From an uncultured Polaribacter sp. (GTDB taxonomy: Bacteria > Bacteroidota > Bacteroidia > Flavobacteriales > Flavobacteriaceae): 64,000 bases of DNA. Shown in pieces: positions 35,278 through 43,915 of the stretch (positions are counted from its first letter, which is position 1; each line of letters opens with the position of its first letter). The notes beneath the pieces were generated by a model. It did not search any database. It saw nothing but the letters and a program-made list of their open reading frames with translations, and was not told the origin of the DNA. The stretch covers positions 284,142-348,141 of the forward strand of contig CALSME010000001.1 of NCBI GenBank assembly GCA_943787375.1. Direction: 5' to 3'. The position numbers and the translations under genes are program-made.

Positions 35278-35309
35278 ACATAAAATATTCATATATGAAT
35301 ATTTTATGT
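35278..35309. repeat. 32-bp perfect palindrome
   Basis: The half-sites acataaaatattcata and tatgaatattttatgt are exact reverse complements with no spacer. It lies about 130 bases upstream of the small regulator pair, so it may be an operator or a cruciform-forming site. Confidence 0.85.
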
Positions 35310-35333
35310 AAATTTATAATGATTTAAGGATGA

Positions 35334-35351
35334 ATTAAATTCGAATTTAAT
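35334..35351. repeat. 18-bp perfect palindrome
   Basis: attaaattcgaatttaat is its own reverse complement. It starts 25 bases after the 32-bp palindrome. Confidence 0.8.
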
Positions 35352-35522
35352 ACCGTTTTTAGATGAATATTCAGTCAGTGAACATAAATTATGACTCAAT
35401 AATCATCATTTTACTCTCTAAAGAAATTCATGTTTAAAATCTTTTTTTTATAAGATACAACACAATCACTATAAAGTAAATTTAAATAAAAAAAAGAATA
35501 TCTGTATCAATATTTGTCATAA

Positions 35523-35678
35523 GTGGTCAAAATTCAGAATAACTGGTATATACTATACACTTCTGAATGCACCTTCATCTCTCCTACTTTCGAATACAAA
35601 AATGCATCATTACAGTGTGATAATAAAAAGGAATCGATGAAAGTGTCTTATGAGAAGTTTAAAAAAACAGCTGTATAG
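35523..35678 (+). CDS. possible small ORF, unknown
   Basis: A GTG-initiated frame of 51 codons (starting VKIQNNWYILYTSE, ending SYEKFKKTAV) sits directly after an in-frame stop. It is not in the ORF track. The amino-acid mix looks more protein-like than random A+T-rich frames, but I recognise nothing. It may be a remnant of a larger gene. Confidence 0.2.
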   Translation: MVKIQNNWYILYTSECTFISPTFEYKNASLQCDNKKESMKVSYEKFKKTAV

Positions 35679-35701
35679 ATAAATGGTAGCCCTATGTATT
35701 A

Positions 35702-36169
35702 TTAAGATACTAACTGATTGAAATAATCAAAAATCTCTCCCTTAGAGATATTACTCCCTTTTTCAATTAAGTCAAATAGTTCCGTATTTCTTTCCTCTTT
35801 ATAAGGTTTAGATCCCTTAAAGATGTCAACAGAATTATCCATTGGGTTTTGCATCAACCATTCAAACCCTTTTTGCTCTAATAAGTTAATATCCCAATTT
35901 ATTTTAATTGCAATCCTATGAATCTCCTCATCTTCACATTTAAAAAGATTTGCAGTCGTTTCTGAAAAATGCTCTAAATACTGAGTCTTTGTTAGCACAT
36001 CTTCCCAAACAACATCAGAAAAAACATTCATTTCATCTACTGCTACCTTTGGGTTTTCTTCTTTTATTTGAATCCATTCTTTTGCATCGATGCTTTGCGA
36101 AGCTAAAAAGCGTGCAAACTCTTCGTGTAAGTTTTCAAATTGTTCTTTGGTTAATTGTCTGTACTTCAT
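35702..36169 (-). CDS. DUF6495-like protein
   Basis: This 155-residue soluble protein begins MKYRQLTKEQFENLHEEFARFL and contains VFSDVVWEDVLTKTQYLEHFS and FEWLMQNPMDNSVDIFKGSKPY. From memory this is the Flavobacteriia DUF6495 family; no function is known. It lies downstream of the ribosomal operon but is separated by a strong terminator and has its own TACGTTTG box (36210-36217, minus strand) within an inverted repeat. Confidence 0.7.
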   Translation of the reverse strand: MKYRQLTKEQFENLHEEFARFLASQSIDAKEWIQIKEENPKVAVDEMNVFSDVVWEDVLTKTQYLEHFSETTANLFKCEDEEIHRIAIKINWDINLLEQKGFEWLMQNPMDNSVDIFKGSKPYKEERNTELFDLIEKGSNISKGEIFDYFNQLVS

Positions 36170-36264
36170 TTTTGGTAATTTTAAAAATCGCGATTCGTTA
36201 TTGTTTTCTCAAACGTATCAAAAAATACGTTTATTTAGTTGAAATGGGACAGATTTTGAAAATA

Positions 36265-36294
36265 AAAAAGCTCGTTATTTCTAACGAGCTTTTT
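36265..36294. terminator. terminator of the rpsF-rpsR-rplI operon
   Basis: A 13-bp perfect stem (aaaaagctcgtta / taacgagcttttt) with a 4-base loop lies 22 bases after the rplI stop. Confidence 0.88.
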
Positions 36295-36315
36295 AAAAAT
36301 TATTGAAGATTGTTA

Positions 36316-36762
36316 TTACTCTTTAACAACTTCAAAAGTAATATCTGCAACGACTGCTCTGTGTAATCGAACAGTAGCGTCATATTTACCTAATCTTTTT
36401 ACAGAACCACCAACAACTTTGATAAATTTCTTATCTAAATCTGTTCCTGCTTTTGCCAATGCTGCAGCTAAATCGATGTTATTCACAGAACCAAATAACT
36501 TGTCTCCTGAACCTACTTTAGATGCAATTTTAATTTCATATCCTTTAATTGTTTCTGCAACTTTGTTTGCATCTTCAATTAATTTAGCCTCTTTAAAAGC
36601 TCTTTGTTTTAAATTCTCTGCTAAGACTTTCTTTGCAGATGAAGTAGCTAAAACGGCTTTTGCTGTAGGAATTAAAAAGTTTCTTCCATAACCATTTTTT
36701 ACAGTTACAACGTCATCTTTAAATCCTAAATTTTCTACGTCTTGTTTTAATATCAGTTCCAT
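36316..36762 (-). CDS. rplI: 50S ribosomal protein L9
   Basis: L9 is a long two-domain protein of the large subunit near the L1 stalk that limits frameshifting. The N-terminal domain signature MELILKQDVENLGFKDDVVTVKNGYGRNFLIP is unmistakable (part quoted), and the C-terminal domain ends with ITFEVVKE. The 148-residue length is standard. It is the last gene of the rpsF-rpsR-rplI operon, 15 bases after rpsR. Confidence 0.98.
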   Translation of the reverse strand: MELILKQDVENLGFKDDVVTVKNGYGRNFLIPTAKAVLATSSAKKVLAENLKQRAFKEAKLIEDANKVAETIKGYEIKIASKVGSGDKLFGSVNNIDLAAALAKAGTDLDKKFIKVVGGSVKRLGKYDATVRLHRAVVADITFEVVKE

Positions 36763-36777
36763 ATCTCTACTTCTTTA

Positions 36778-37074
36778 TTATTTTAACATATCTCCAACGT
36801 AAGGCATTAACGCTAAATGACGCGCTCTTTTAATTGCTTGCGCAACTTTACGTTGATATTTTAATGATGTTCCTGTTAAACGTCTTGGTAAAATTTTACC
36901 TTGTTCGTTTACTAAATACATTAAGAAGTCTGCATCTTTATAATCGATATACTTGATATCTTTTTTCTTAAATCTACAGTATTTTGCTTCTTTCTTTGTG
37001 TCAATGTCTAATGGCGTTAAATATCTAACGTCAGCAGATTTACCTCCTTTTGCTTGTTGTTCTATTGTAGCCAT
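36778..37074 (-). CDS. rpsR: 30S ribosomal protein S18
   Basis: S18 binds S6 on the small-subunit platform. The family core reads [34 protein letters not shown] and [13 protein letters not shown]. The 98-residue protein has an N-terminal extension ([19 protein letters not shown]) usual in Bacteroidetes. It starts 3 bases after the rpsF stop, consistent with coupled synthesis of the S6:S18 pair. Confidence 0.98.
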   Translation of the reverse strand: MATIEQQAKGGKSADVRYLTPLDIDTKKEAKYCRFKKKDIKYIDYKDADFLMYLVNEQGKILPRRLTGTSLKYQRKVAQAIKRARHLALMPYVGDMLK

Positions 37075-37077
37075 GTC

Positions 37078-37419
37078 TTATTTTTTAGTAGATTTAACAC
37101 GTTCGCTTCTTATGGTCGCCCAAGCTGCAGCATGTTTGTCTAATTTAACTGAAAGGTAACGCATAACGCTATCATCTCTTCTAAACTCTAACTCAAAAGC
37201 TGTAATTTCTTGACCAGAAACTTTGTACTCTAATAAGTGATAAAAACCACTTTTCTTTTTTTGAATTGGGTAGGCTAATTTCTTTAAGCCCCAATCTTCT
37301 TTGGATACTAATTCAGCTCCTTTTGAAACCAAATAATCCTCAAACTTTTGTACTGTTTCCTTTATCTGAGTGTCAGATAAAACGGGATTCAAAATGAAAA
37401 CAGTTTCGTAATGATTCAT
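37078..37419 (-). CDS. rpsF: 30S ribosomal protein S6
   Basis: S6 pairs with S18 in the small subunit. The signature MNHYETVFILNPVLSD and the KLAYPIQKKKSGFYHLLEY core are clear. The 113-residue protein heads the rpsF-rpsR-rplI operon. In other bacteria S6:S18 can regulate its own mRNA leader; the leader here is about 30 bases, and I did not identify that motif. Confidence 0.98.
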   Translation of the reverse strand: MNHYETVFILNPVLSDTQIKETVQKFEDYLVSKGAELVSKEDWGLKKLAYPIQKKKSGFYHLLEYKVSGQEITAFELEFRRDDSVMRYLSVKLDKHAAAWATIRSERVKSTKK

Positions 37420-37451
37420 AATTAAATATTTATTGATTAATTTTAAGGCTG

Positions 37452-37459
37452 CAAATATA
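37452..37459 (-). promoter_or_regulatory. -7 promoter element of the rpsF operon
   Basis: On the minus strand TATATTTG fits TAnnTTTG and lies 32 bases before the rpsF ATG. Confidence 0.5.
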
Positions 37460-37583
37460 GTGACTTTTTTGTTATTTAAACCATCTTATCAACAATATTT
37501 TAAAGCTTTTTGGATCTCTTAAAACAGGGCCAATCTTGTTTTAGACTGCGATATTGCGCGTTCCGTTTATTACTTGCTAACAA

Positions 37584-38648
37584 TCAATTTAAATCCAATC
37601 GAACTCCAATAGATACATTTCTAGTTTTTGTGTTTTTAAACAATGGATTCACATCATATTTTACATACAAACTGGTAGATTGATACCCTGCATAGGCGCT
37701 TATTCCATAGTTTACCGTATTCATATTAAAATTACCATATTGAACTTCTTCAACATCTACTCCTTCAAGATCGATATACTCTAAGTATTGTCTGGTCCCC
37801 AATTTAAACCCAATAAACGAGCCTACTCCAATTCGTACAGCTTTTTTATCTGATTTTTTACTTCTAGAAAAATCCCATTCTAAATGTATTGGGAAATTCA
37901 TTTGTACATGACGCAATCTACTTTCCGATAATTTTTCATCTATCCTTGTTGCTAAAGAAATCATGTTTCCATTCATAATATGTTGCTGATTATTTTTTGG
38001 GCGTAAATTATTCCAAAGAAAAGACACACCGTATTTAAAGTACAAAGGCATGAATTTTTTGCTAAAACGTGATTTCCTAGTATAGCCTACTTCATAAAAA
38101 TGAGATTGCCAAAACTGATATTCAGATTCCTCTAAAGAACTTAACTTATGCGCTTCTAATACGTTGTTTACTCCCATTGCAAAAACAAACTGACTGGTCG
38201 TATTTCTAATCGAGTTGGATTTTCTTTTCGCTTTTTTTTCCTTGCTGCTTTCGTCCTCAAGAGTAAATCGAAAGGTTTTGCCACCAACCGAAAATGCATT
38301 GACCTCTTCATCATTAGGAGTCTGAGTATGGCTTGCAATTTTTCCATTCGTTTTATCTTGCACTAATAATTGTAACATCCTTTCTTGCTGTCCAACGAGC
38401 TCTTCGATTCTTCTTGCATGATAGGTAGCTACTTCCTCCTTTAAAGTAGCTGCAGTTGTTTGAGTAATTTCTCCTTTTCCCAGCCGCTTTATAATTTGAA
38501 TTACTTTAATTTTTAGTGAATCTTTTTGTGTTTTTGTAATCAAATCAATTCGTTTAGAGATTTTTGCTACTTCTTTCTCAAATGTTTTTTGTTGCGCTGC
38601 TATTGATGTTACAGCAAACAAAATGATTATTATTATTGTTTTTTTCAT
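37584..38648 (-). CDS. envelope protein with coiled coil and beta-barrel-like C-terminus
   Basis: This 354-residue protein has a signal peptide (MKKTIIIIILFAVTSIAAQ), a charged helical region of about 90 residues (KEVAKISKRIDLITKTQKDS to ARRIEELVGQQ), then a C-terminal half of amphipathic beta-strands ending TRNVSIGVRLDLN, as in outer-membrane barrels. It is the third gene of a sigma / membrane regulator operon, 51 bases downstream of the second. It may be an output or a sensor of that system. Confidence 0.7.
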   Translation of the reverse strand: MKKTIIIIILFAVTSIAAQQKTFEKEVAKISKRIDLITKTQKDSLKIKVIQIIKRLGKGEITQTTAATLKEEVATYHARRIEELVGQQERMLQLLVQDKTNGKIASHTQTPNDEEVNAFSVGGKTFRFTLEDESSKEKKAKRKSNSIRNTTSQFVFAMGVNNVLEAHKLSSLEESEYQFWQSHFYEVGYTRKSRFSKKFMPLYFKYGVSFLWNNLRPKNNQQHIMNGNMISLATRIDEKLSESRLRHVQMNFPIHLEWDFSRSKKSDKKAVRIGVGSFIGFKLGTRQYLEYIDLEGVDVEEVQYGNFNMNTVNYGISAYAGYQSTSLYVKYDVNPLFKNTKTRNVSIGVRLDLN

Positions 38649-38699
38649 TTTCTTCTTACTTAATTATTTTAAATTTATTTTTGAATGATTGGGTATCAA

Positions 38700-39518
38700 T
38701 TAATCATTTCTACTTGCAATAGCCGATGCAAGGGTAGATATTCTTTCCTGAATTGATTTTAAAAAGCTATTTTCTAAATAGGTATCATGAATTGTTCTTT
38801 CCACTTCCGCTAAAATAGTCTCTGGATTCACTTTTAATTTGGATTTCTCTAGCTCATCATTAATGATTTCAAGGATAGACTCTCTACTTAAACGCTTCTT
38901 ATTGTAATAGCTTAGAACTTCTTCTTGTGAATGAGTAACAGCATATAATAAATCTCCAGAATCTACATGAATAGCGCTATTTGAAGAAGGCATTAAGTCT
39001 ATTTTCGGAAAACTCAGCGCAGTATCAGAAACAACTTTTGACTCCCTTTCATTTTGAGCAACAATCGTTTTAGTTTCCTTCTTAATGGGAGTTCCGATGT
39101 CCAATACTTGAAGAATTGGCACTTCTTTTAAAGCAGAGTTGTTTTTTTTATTTTCAGTTTTACTTATAAAACTTTTAGATTCATCTTTAATAACAAGCGT
39201 CGAAATTGCTTCTTTTGAAGGAACTTCATTTTGATTTTTTTCAATTTCATCCTTCAGTACATCTGTATTCATTTGCTGAATAACAACGTCATTATTTATT
39301 GGAATGCTTACTTCATTATTAAAAGATAATTGAATTCCAACAGAAACGAGCGTTAAAATACTTGCTACAACACCTATGTAAAAAAACACTCCTTTTTTCT
39401 TGCTTTCAACCTGTGTGTCTAATTGCACAGATAAACGTTCCCATGCAGAAGAAGCTGGTGTAATTGATCTGGTTCTTAATGTCTTCTTTATATAATTTTC
39501 TAACTTATTTGTTTTCAT
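38700..39518 (-). CDS. putative membrane-anchored anti-sigma factor
   Basis: This 272-residue protein has a short N-terminal cytoplasmic part with the TPASSAWERLSVQL motif seen in Bacteroidetes anti-sigma-like proteins. One membrane helix follows (GVFFYIGVVASILTLVSVGIQL, about residues 44-65), then a low-complexity Ser/Glu/Lys-rich region and a C-terminal helical domain. Its start overlaps the end of the sigma gene by 14 bases. The role is inferred from topology and position. Confidence 0.7.
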   Translation of the reverse strand: MKTNKLENYIKKTLRTRSITPASSAWERLSVQLDTQVESKKKGVFFYIGVVASILTLVSVGIQLSFNNEVSIPINNDVVIQQMNTDVLKDEIEKNQNEVPSKEAISTLVIKDESKSFISKTENKKNNSALKEVPILQVLDIGTPIKKETKTIVAQNERESKVVSDTALSFPKIDLMPSSNSAIHVDSGDLLYAVTHSQEEVLSYYNKKRLSRESILEIINDELEKSKLKVNPETILAEVERTIHDTYLENSFLKSIQERISTLASAIASRND

Positions 39519-40065
39519 GAATTCTTGTATTCATTTTGTGATAATTGTATTGTAATAATTTACGTGCTTTAAATAATTGCGATTTTGAGGTACTTTCTGA
39601 AATTTTTAATTTTTTTGCAATTTCTGAGTGTTTATATCCTTCTATGGCGAATAGATTAAAAACGACCCTATAGCCATCAGGCAATGCATCTATTAATTTT
39701 TGAATATCATTTACGGTAGTGTTTTCTAGATTATCAGTAGTAGCAGCATTAAAAACAAAATCTTCATCAGATAGATCGATTATATTTTTTTTTCGAAGAT
39801 GTGAAATACACGTATTTACCATAATTCTTCGAATCCAACCTTCAAAACTCCCCTCATTTTTAAAAGTGTGTAAGTTGGTAAAAACCTTTAAGAATCCTTT
39901 TAATAGTAGATCATCTGCATGATGGAGATCTTTTACATATAGTCTACACACTCCCAACATTTTAGGAGAATGCTGGTCAAACAATTGTTTTTGTGCCGCT
40001 CTGTTGTTCTGTATCGCTTTTTTTATAAGCGAATTCTGGTTTGTATACAGTTTAATAATTTTCAA
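39505..40065 (-). CDS. ECF-type RNA polymerase sigma factor
   Basis: This 186-residue protein has region 2 (QKQLFDQHSPKMLGVCRLYVKDLHHADDLLLKGFLKVF) and region 4 HTH (VVFNLFAIEGYKHSEIAKKLKISESTSKSQLFKARKLL). The start is a TTG (TTG AAA ATT). I keep it because family members begin at this point and a perfect promoter lies just upstream. It heads a three-gene operon with a membrane-anchored regulator and an envelope protein. Confidence 0.9.
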   Translation of the reverse strand: MKIIKLYTNQNSLIKKAIQNNRAAQKQLFDQHSPKMLGVCRLYVKDLHHADDLLLKGFLKVFTNLHTFKNEGSFEGWIRRIMVNTCISHLRKKNIIDLSDEDFVFNAATTDNLENTTVNDIQKLIDALPDGYRVVFNLFAIEGYKHSEIAKKLKISESTSKSQLFKARKLLQYNYHKMNTRIHENK

Positions 40066-40091
40066 TCCTTTCTTTTGTTTTCATTGCCTCA

Positions 40092-40121
40092 CAAATATAA
40101 AGACTCCTAAAGTATTCAAAA
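40092..40121 (-). promoter_or_regulatory. promoter of the sigma / anti-sigma / envelope operon
   Basis: On the minus strand TTTTG, a 17-base spacer and TATATTTG form a complete match to the Bacteroidetes housekeeping promoter. The leader to the TTG start would be about 20 bases. Confidence 0.72.
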
Positions 40122-40377
40122 GGTTGCCTCTTCCATATTTTATTTTATTAGATCCCCTAGCGAATTTTATAGAGGATAAAAACTCCAATCATTTATACAA
40201 GAACAAAAATAGCAACAAGTATCCATGACTGATGATGTTCAGTTAATTCATTCATTGAAAGGTTTGGGGATTTTTTAAAAAAAAAGACTACTTCAATACA
40301 CGTTAATGAAAATTATGATTATGTGGAAAGAGATGATTGTGAGTAACTAAAAGGTCTCATTCTTAATAAAAGAAATT
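40122..40377. other. rest of the gene-free stretch between the sigma operon and priA
   Basis: With the promoter above, the gap is 312 bases. No ORF, hairpin or repeat of note is seen here. Confidence 0.5.
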
Positions 40378-42822
40378 TTAATACGCATCCACATCAATAA
40401 TAAAGCGAATCGGTCTAAAATCACTCACGGCTTCAAAGGTATTTCTAATTTTAGCAATTTGATTTTTAGTATTTGCCAAAGATTGTTTGGGCGGAACCTT
40501 TATAACCAAGTTCTTAATATATTGATTTCGAATTCTAGAAACTGCTGGTGCAGTGGGCCCTAAAACAAATTCGCCAAAAGACTGTTGCAAAGCCCTTACA
40601 AGCCAATCAATCCCTTTGTCAACCTTATTGTAATCACGATGCTTTAAGGTAATTTTTATCAATCGATAATACGGTGGGTATTTATACTGCCAGCGTTCTT
40701 GCAGCTGCTCTTTGTACATTTCTGCATAATTCGTAGTAGAAACTTGCTGTAATATTTGATGGTTGGGATTATAGGTTTGAATGGCTACATTTCCTTGCTT
40801 TTTACTTCTTCCTGCCCTCCCTGAAACTTGCACCATCATTTGATAGGCACGTTCATGTGCTCTAAAATCTGGAAAATTCAACATCGAATCTGCATTTAAA
40901 ATTCCCACCAAAGAAACATTCTCAAAATCCAATCCTTTAGACAACATTTGAGTTCCTACCAAAACATCGATTTCTTTGGATTCAAAAGCACTAATTATTT
41001 TTTGATATCCATGTTTTCCTCGAGTCGTATCTAAATCCATTCGACCAATTTTAAAATCTGGAAAGAGTACTTTTAATTCCATTTCAATCTGCTCAGTACC
41101 AAAACCTTTGGTATCTAATGTATTGCTACCACAAGCACCACAGCTATTTGGCATAGCACGTTGATAGTTGCAATAATGACAACGTAGTTCATGTTTAAAT
41201 TTATGAAAAGTAAGCGTCACATCACAATTTGGGCATTCTGGAGAAATACCACATGTTTTACACTCCACTACGGGAGAATACCCCCGTCTGTTTTGAAATA
41301 GGATTACCTGCTCTTTTGCGTCTAGAGCTTCCTGAATTAACAACAGCATTCGGTCCGAAAAATGCCCTTTCATCTCTTTTTTACGCTGTTTTTCTTTCAC
41401 ATCAATCAACTCAATTTTTGGTAATTGAACATTTCCATGACGTCTGTTTAGAGCAACCAAACCATATTTGTTTTGTGCTGCATTAAAGTAACTTTCTAAT
41501 GAAGGCGTTGCAGAACCTAGCAAAATTTTTGCAGCATGCAATTTTGCCAAAACAATAGCAGCATCCCGCGCATTGTATCTTGGAGAAGGTTCAAACTGTT
41601 TGTAGGAAGTTTCATGCTCCTCATCAACAACAATTAATCCCAGGTTTGAAAAAGGTAAAAAGAGCGCAGATCTTGCTCCTAAAAGAATTCCTGCTTTTGA
41701 TTTGTTTTCTAAAACATTTTTCCAAACTTCTACCCTTTCATTTAGAGAGTATTTAGAATGAAAAACAGAAATTTGATTTCCAAAATAAACCTGTAGACGG
41801 GTTATAATTTGAGTAGTCAATGCAATTTCGGGGACTAAAAATAAGACTTGCTTTCCAGCATCTAAAACTTCTTGAATCAGTTTTGTATACACTTCTGTTT
41901 TCCCAGAACTTGTAATTCCGTGTAAAAGTGTTACGTCTTTTGTTGTAAAGGTTTCCTTGATTTCTTTTAGCGCAAGTTCCTGAAATTCATTCAGTTGTTT
42001 TAAATTATTGGTTACTCCCTTAAAACTAATTCTATCTATTTGAATGTGGTAAAATTCAAAAATATTTTTATCAACTAAAGACTTTAAAATGGTAGAAGAA
42101 ACGTTTGCTTGTACTTCTAAATCTTTTGCTTTTATTGGTTTTTTGTTTACTGATAATTGAAAGAAACTCAATACCGCTTCGCGTTGTTTTTTTGCTCTAG
42201 ATAAAGATTCTAGTAAGGTTTCCAAAGAAGCATCTGTAGCATAATTTGCATGCAACCGAACATACTTAATCAATTTTGGTTTGTATTGTTCGTAAATTTC
42301 TTCTTGTACGCTAATGGCAGATTTTTCTAGTAGACCGTTGATAATTGGCATTACTTTTTTCTTTCCTAAAATAGCTATTACTTGGTGTATGGTTAATTGA
42401 AACTGATGTTGCAAAGCCTCGTAAATAAGAAATTCATCATCCAATAATATTGATGGATCAATTTCTTGCTCATTTTTTGTAATAACAGTTTCGCTTTCTA
42501 ATAGAAAAGCAGATGGCAAAGCAGCTCTGTATACATCGCCTAAGGAACACATATAATAGTTAGAAACCCATTGCCAATGTTTTAATTGCTTTTCGTTGAC
42601 CAAAGGCGCTTCATCTAGAATTTGATGAATTTCCTTTGCCTCATAAAGTGTCGGTGCTATTTGATGAATGTTAAAAACAAGCCCCGTATACATTTTTGTT
42701 TTCCCAAAAGAAACTGCAACACGCATTCCTATTAGCAGGAAATTTGCTTCGTCTTCTGTAATAGAATACGTAAACGTTTTCTGAATCGGAATGGGCAATA
42801 TAACATCAATAAAGTAGGACAA
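40378..42822 (-). CDS. priA: primosomal replication restart helicase PriA
   Basis: PriA reloads the replisome at stalled forks. This 814-residue protein has the N-terminal DNA-binding domain, then Walker A HGITSSGKTEVY near residue 295, motif II VVDEEHE, and the zinc-binding cysteines (CKTCGISPECPNCDVTL and CHYCNYQRAMPNSCGACG). The helicase motif VI region MMVQVSGRAGRS is present. Length and order are standard for Bacteroidetes PriA. It is transcribed alone. Confidence 0.96.
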   Translation of the reverse strand: MSYFIDVILPIPIQKTFTYSITEDEANFLLIGMRVAVSFGKTKMYTGLVFNIHQIAPTLYEAKEIHQILDEAPLVNEKQLKHWQWVSNYYMCSLGDVYRAALPSAFLLESETVITKNEQEIDPSILLDDEFLIYEALQHQFQLTIHQVIAILGKKKVMPIINGLLEKSAISVQEEIYEQYKPKLIKYVRLHANYATDASLETLLESLSRAKKQREAVLSFFQLSVNKKPIKAKDLEVQANVSSTILKSLVDKNIFEFYHIQIDRISFKGVTNNLKQLNEFQELALKEIKETFTTKDVTLLHGITSSGKTEVYTKLIQEVLDAGKQVLFLVPEIALTTQIITRLQVYFGNQISVFHSKYSLNERVEVWKNVLENKSKAGILLGARSALFLPFSNLGLIVVDEEHETSYKQFEPSPRYNARDAAIVLAKLHAAKILLGSATPSLESYFNAAQNKYGLVALNRRHGNVQLPKIELIDVKEKQRKKEMKGHFSDRMLLLIQEALDAKEQVILFQNRRGYSPVVECKTCGISPECPNCDVTLTFHKFKHELRCHYCNYQRAMPNSCGACGSNTLDTKGFGTEQIEMELKVLFPDFKIGRMDLDTTRGKHGYQKIISAFESKEIDVLVGTQMLSKGLDFENVSLVGILNADSMLNFPDFRAHERAYQMMVQVSGRAGRSKKQGNVAIQTYNPNHQILQQVSTTNYAEMYKEQLQERWQYKYPPYYRLIKITLKHRDYNKVDKGIDWLVRALQQSFGEFVLGPTAPAVSRIRNQYIKNLVIKVPPKQSLANTKNQIAKIRNTFEAVSDFRPIRFIIDVDAY

Positions 42823-42978
42823 AAAATTTAAATTTTAGGGTATTATTTCTAATGGAATTATAAAAACAGCCACGAATTTTAAAATTCCACTCGCGACATC
42901 GTTCTTTAAGGTCTAAGAAAAATCAAACTCAAAATTACATAAAAATCACTACATTGTCATTAGAAAACAACAACAAAT

Positions 42979-43851
42979 ATGACAGCACAAGAATGGAGCA
43001 ATAAAGGAAAATTTGCGACTGTATTTTGTAGAAAAATTTTTGTGATTGACACGGCTGTAAATTCAAACTCATTCGACAGTAAAAAAGAAACATTAGTGCT
43101 ATTGCACGGCTACCCAACTTCTTCCTATGATTATTACAAAGTTTTACCCCAGCTCAGTGAAAAATACCGTGTTATCTTGCACGATCACCTTGGTTTTGGT
43201 TTTTCTGACAAACCTTTAGATTATTCATATTCTTTAATCGAACAAGCAGACATTGCTTTGCAACTTTGGAAACAAATGGGGGTCAAAAAGGTAACACTTT
43301 TTGCACATGATTATGGTACTAGTGTTTGTACAGAAATTTTAGCGAGATACAATAAGCAGCAAATAAATTTACAAATCAATGCCCTAATAGTGTGTAATGG
43401 CTCTGTGCACATAGAACTTTCTAAATTACGAACCATCCAAAAATTATTAAAAAACAAATACACTGGAAAATGGGTGGCAAAACTTACGAATTTCCCTATT
43501 TTTAGTAAAAACCTTCGGAATGTTTATTATGATAAAACACAGGTCACAGAAAAAGAATTTGCTGAAATCTGGATGCAATTAGAACACAATAACGGGCGAG
43601 CAGTAATTCACCTTTTAAGTTCTTATATGGTAGAGCGATACACGTTTTGGCATCGATGGATAGGCGCATTAAAAGAAATAAAAATACCAACAAAAATTAT
43701 TTGGGCAAAAAATGACCCCGTAGCTGTTGCTGCAATTGCAGAATTGCTAGCTACCGAAATTCCAAATAACAAATTATATTGGATAGAAAATTGTGGGCAT
43801 TTCCCAATGTTAGAAAGACCTGAAGAATGGACTGCATTGGTATTAAAATAA
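42979..43851 (+). CDS. alpha/beta hydrolase, haloalkane dehalogenase / epoxide hydrolase-like
   Basis: This 290-residue protein has the oxyanion HGYPTSSYDY motif, the nucleophile elbow AHDYGTSV where an Asp sits in place of the usual Ser, the acidic residue in IIWAKNDPVA, and the catalytic His in NCGHFPMLERPEEW. An Asp nucleophile points to the dehalogenase / epoxide hydrolase branch. The natural substrate is unknown. It is divergent from priA. Confidence 0.82.
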   Translation: MTAQEWSNKGKFATVFCRKIFVIDTAVNSNSFDSKKETLVLLHGYPTSSYDYYKVLPQLSEKYRVILHDHLGFGFSDKPLDYSYSLIEQADIALQLWKQMGVKKVTLFAHDYGTSVCTEILARYNKQQINLQINALIVCNGSVHIELSKLRTIQKLLKNKYTGKWVAKLTNFPIFSKNLRNVYYDKTQVTEKEFAEIWMQLEHNNGRAVIHLLSSYMVERYTFWHRWIGALKEIKIPTKIIWAKNDPVAVAAIAELLATEIPNNKLYWIENCGHFPMLERPEEWTALVLK

Positions 43852-43915
43852 AGAAGCAGCTCTTTTTTATAAAAAAGATTACTTCTTAAAATTTAATAAT
43901 TGGTAGGCGTATTAT

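Larger units (their letters stand above)
35151..35701. other. 551-base A+T-rich gene-poor stretch
   Basis: The longest gene-free stretch in the window. It holds two large perfect palindromes (35278-35309 and 35334-35351) and one small GTG-initiated ORF. No known RNA, repeat or mobile element was recognised. Confidence 0.6.

Noticed and set aside
35950-36306. 118-residue plus-strand ORF
   Set aside because: It overlaps the DUF6495 gene and crosses the operon terminator; its hydrophobic look comes from antisense A+T-rich codons.
43861-43878. Hairpin tcttttttat / aaaaaaga between two convergent genes
   Set aside because: The stem is nearly all A-T and would be too weak for a terminator call.
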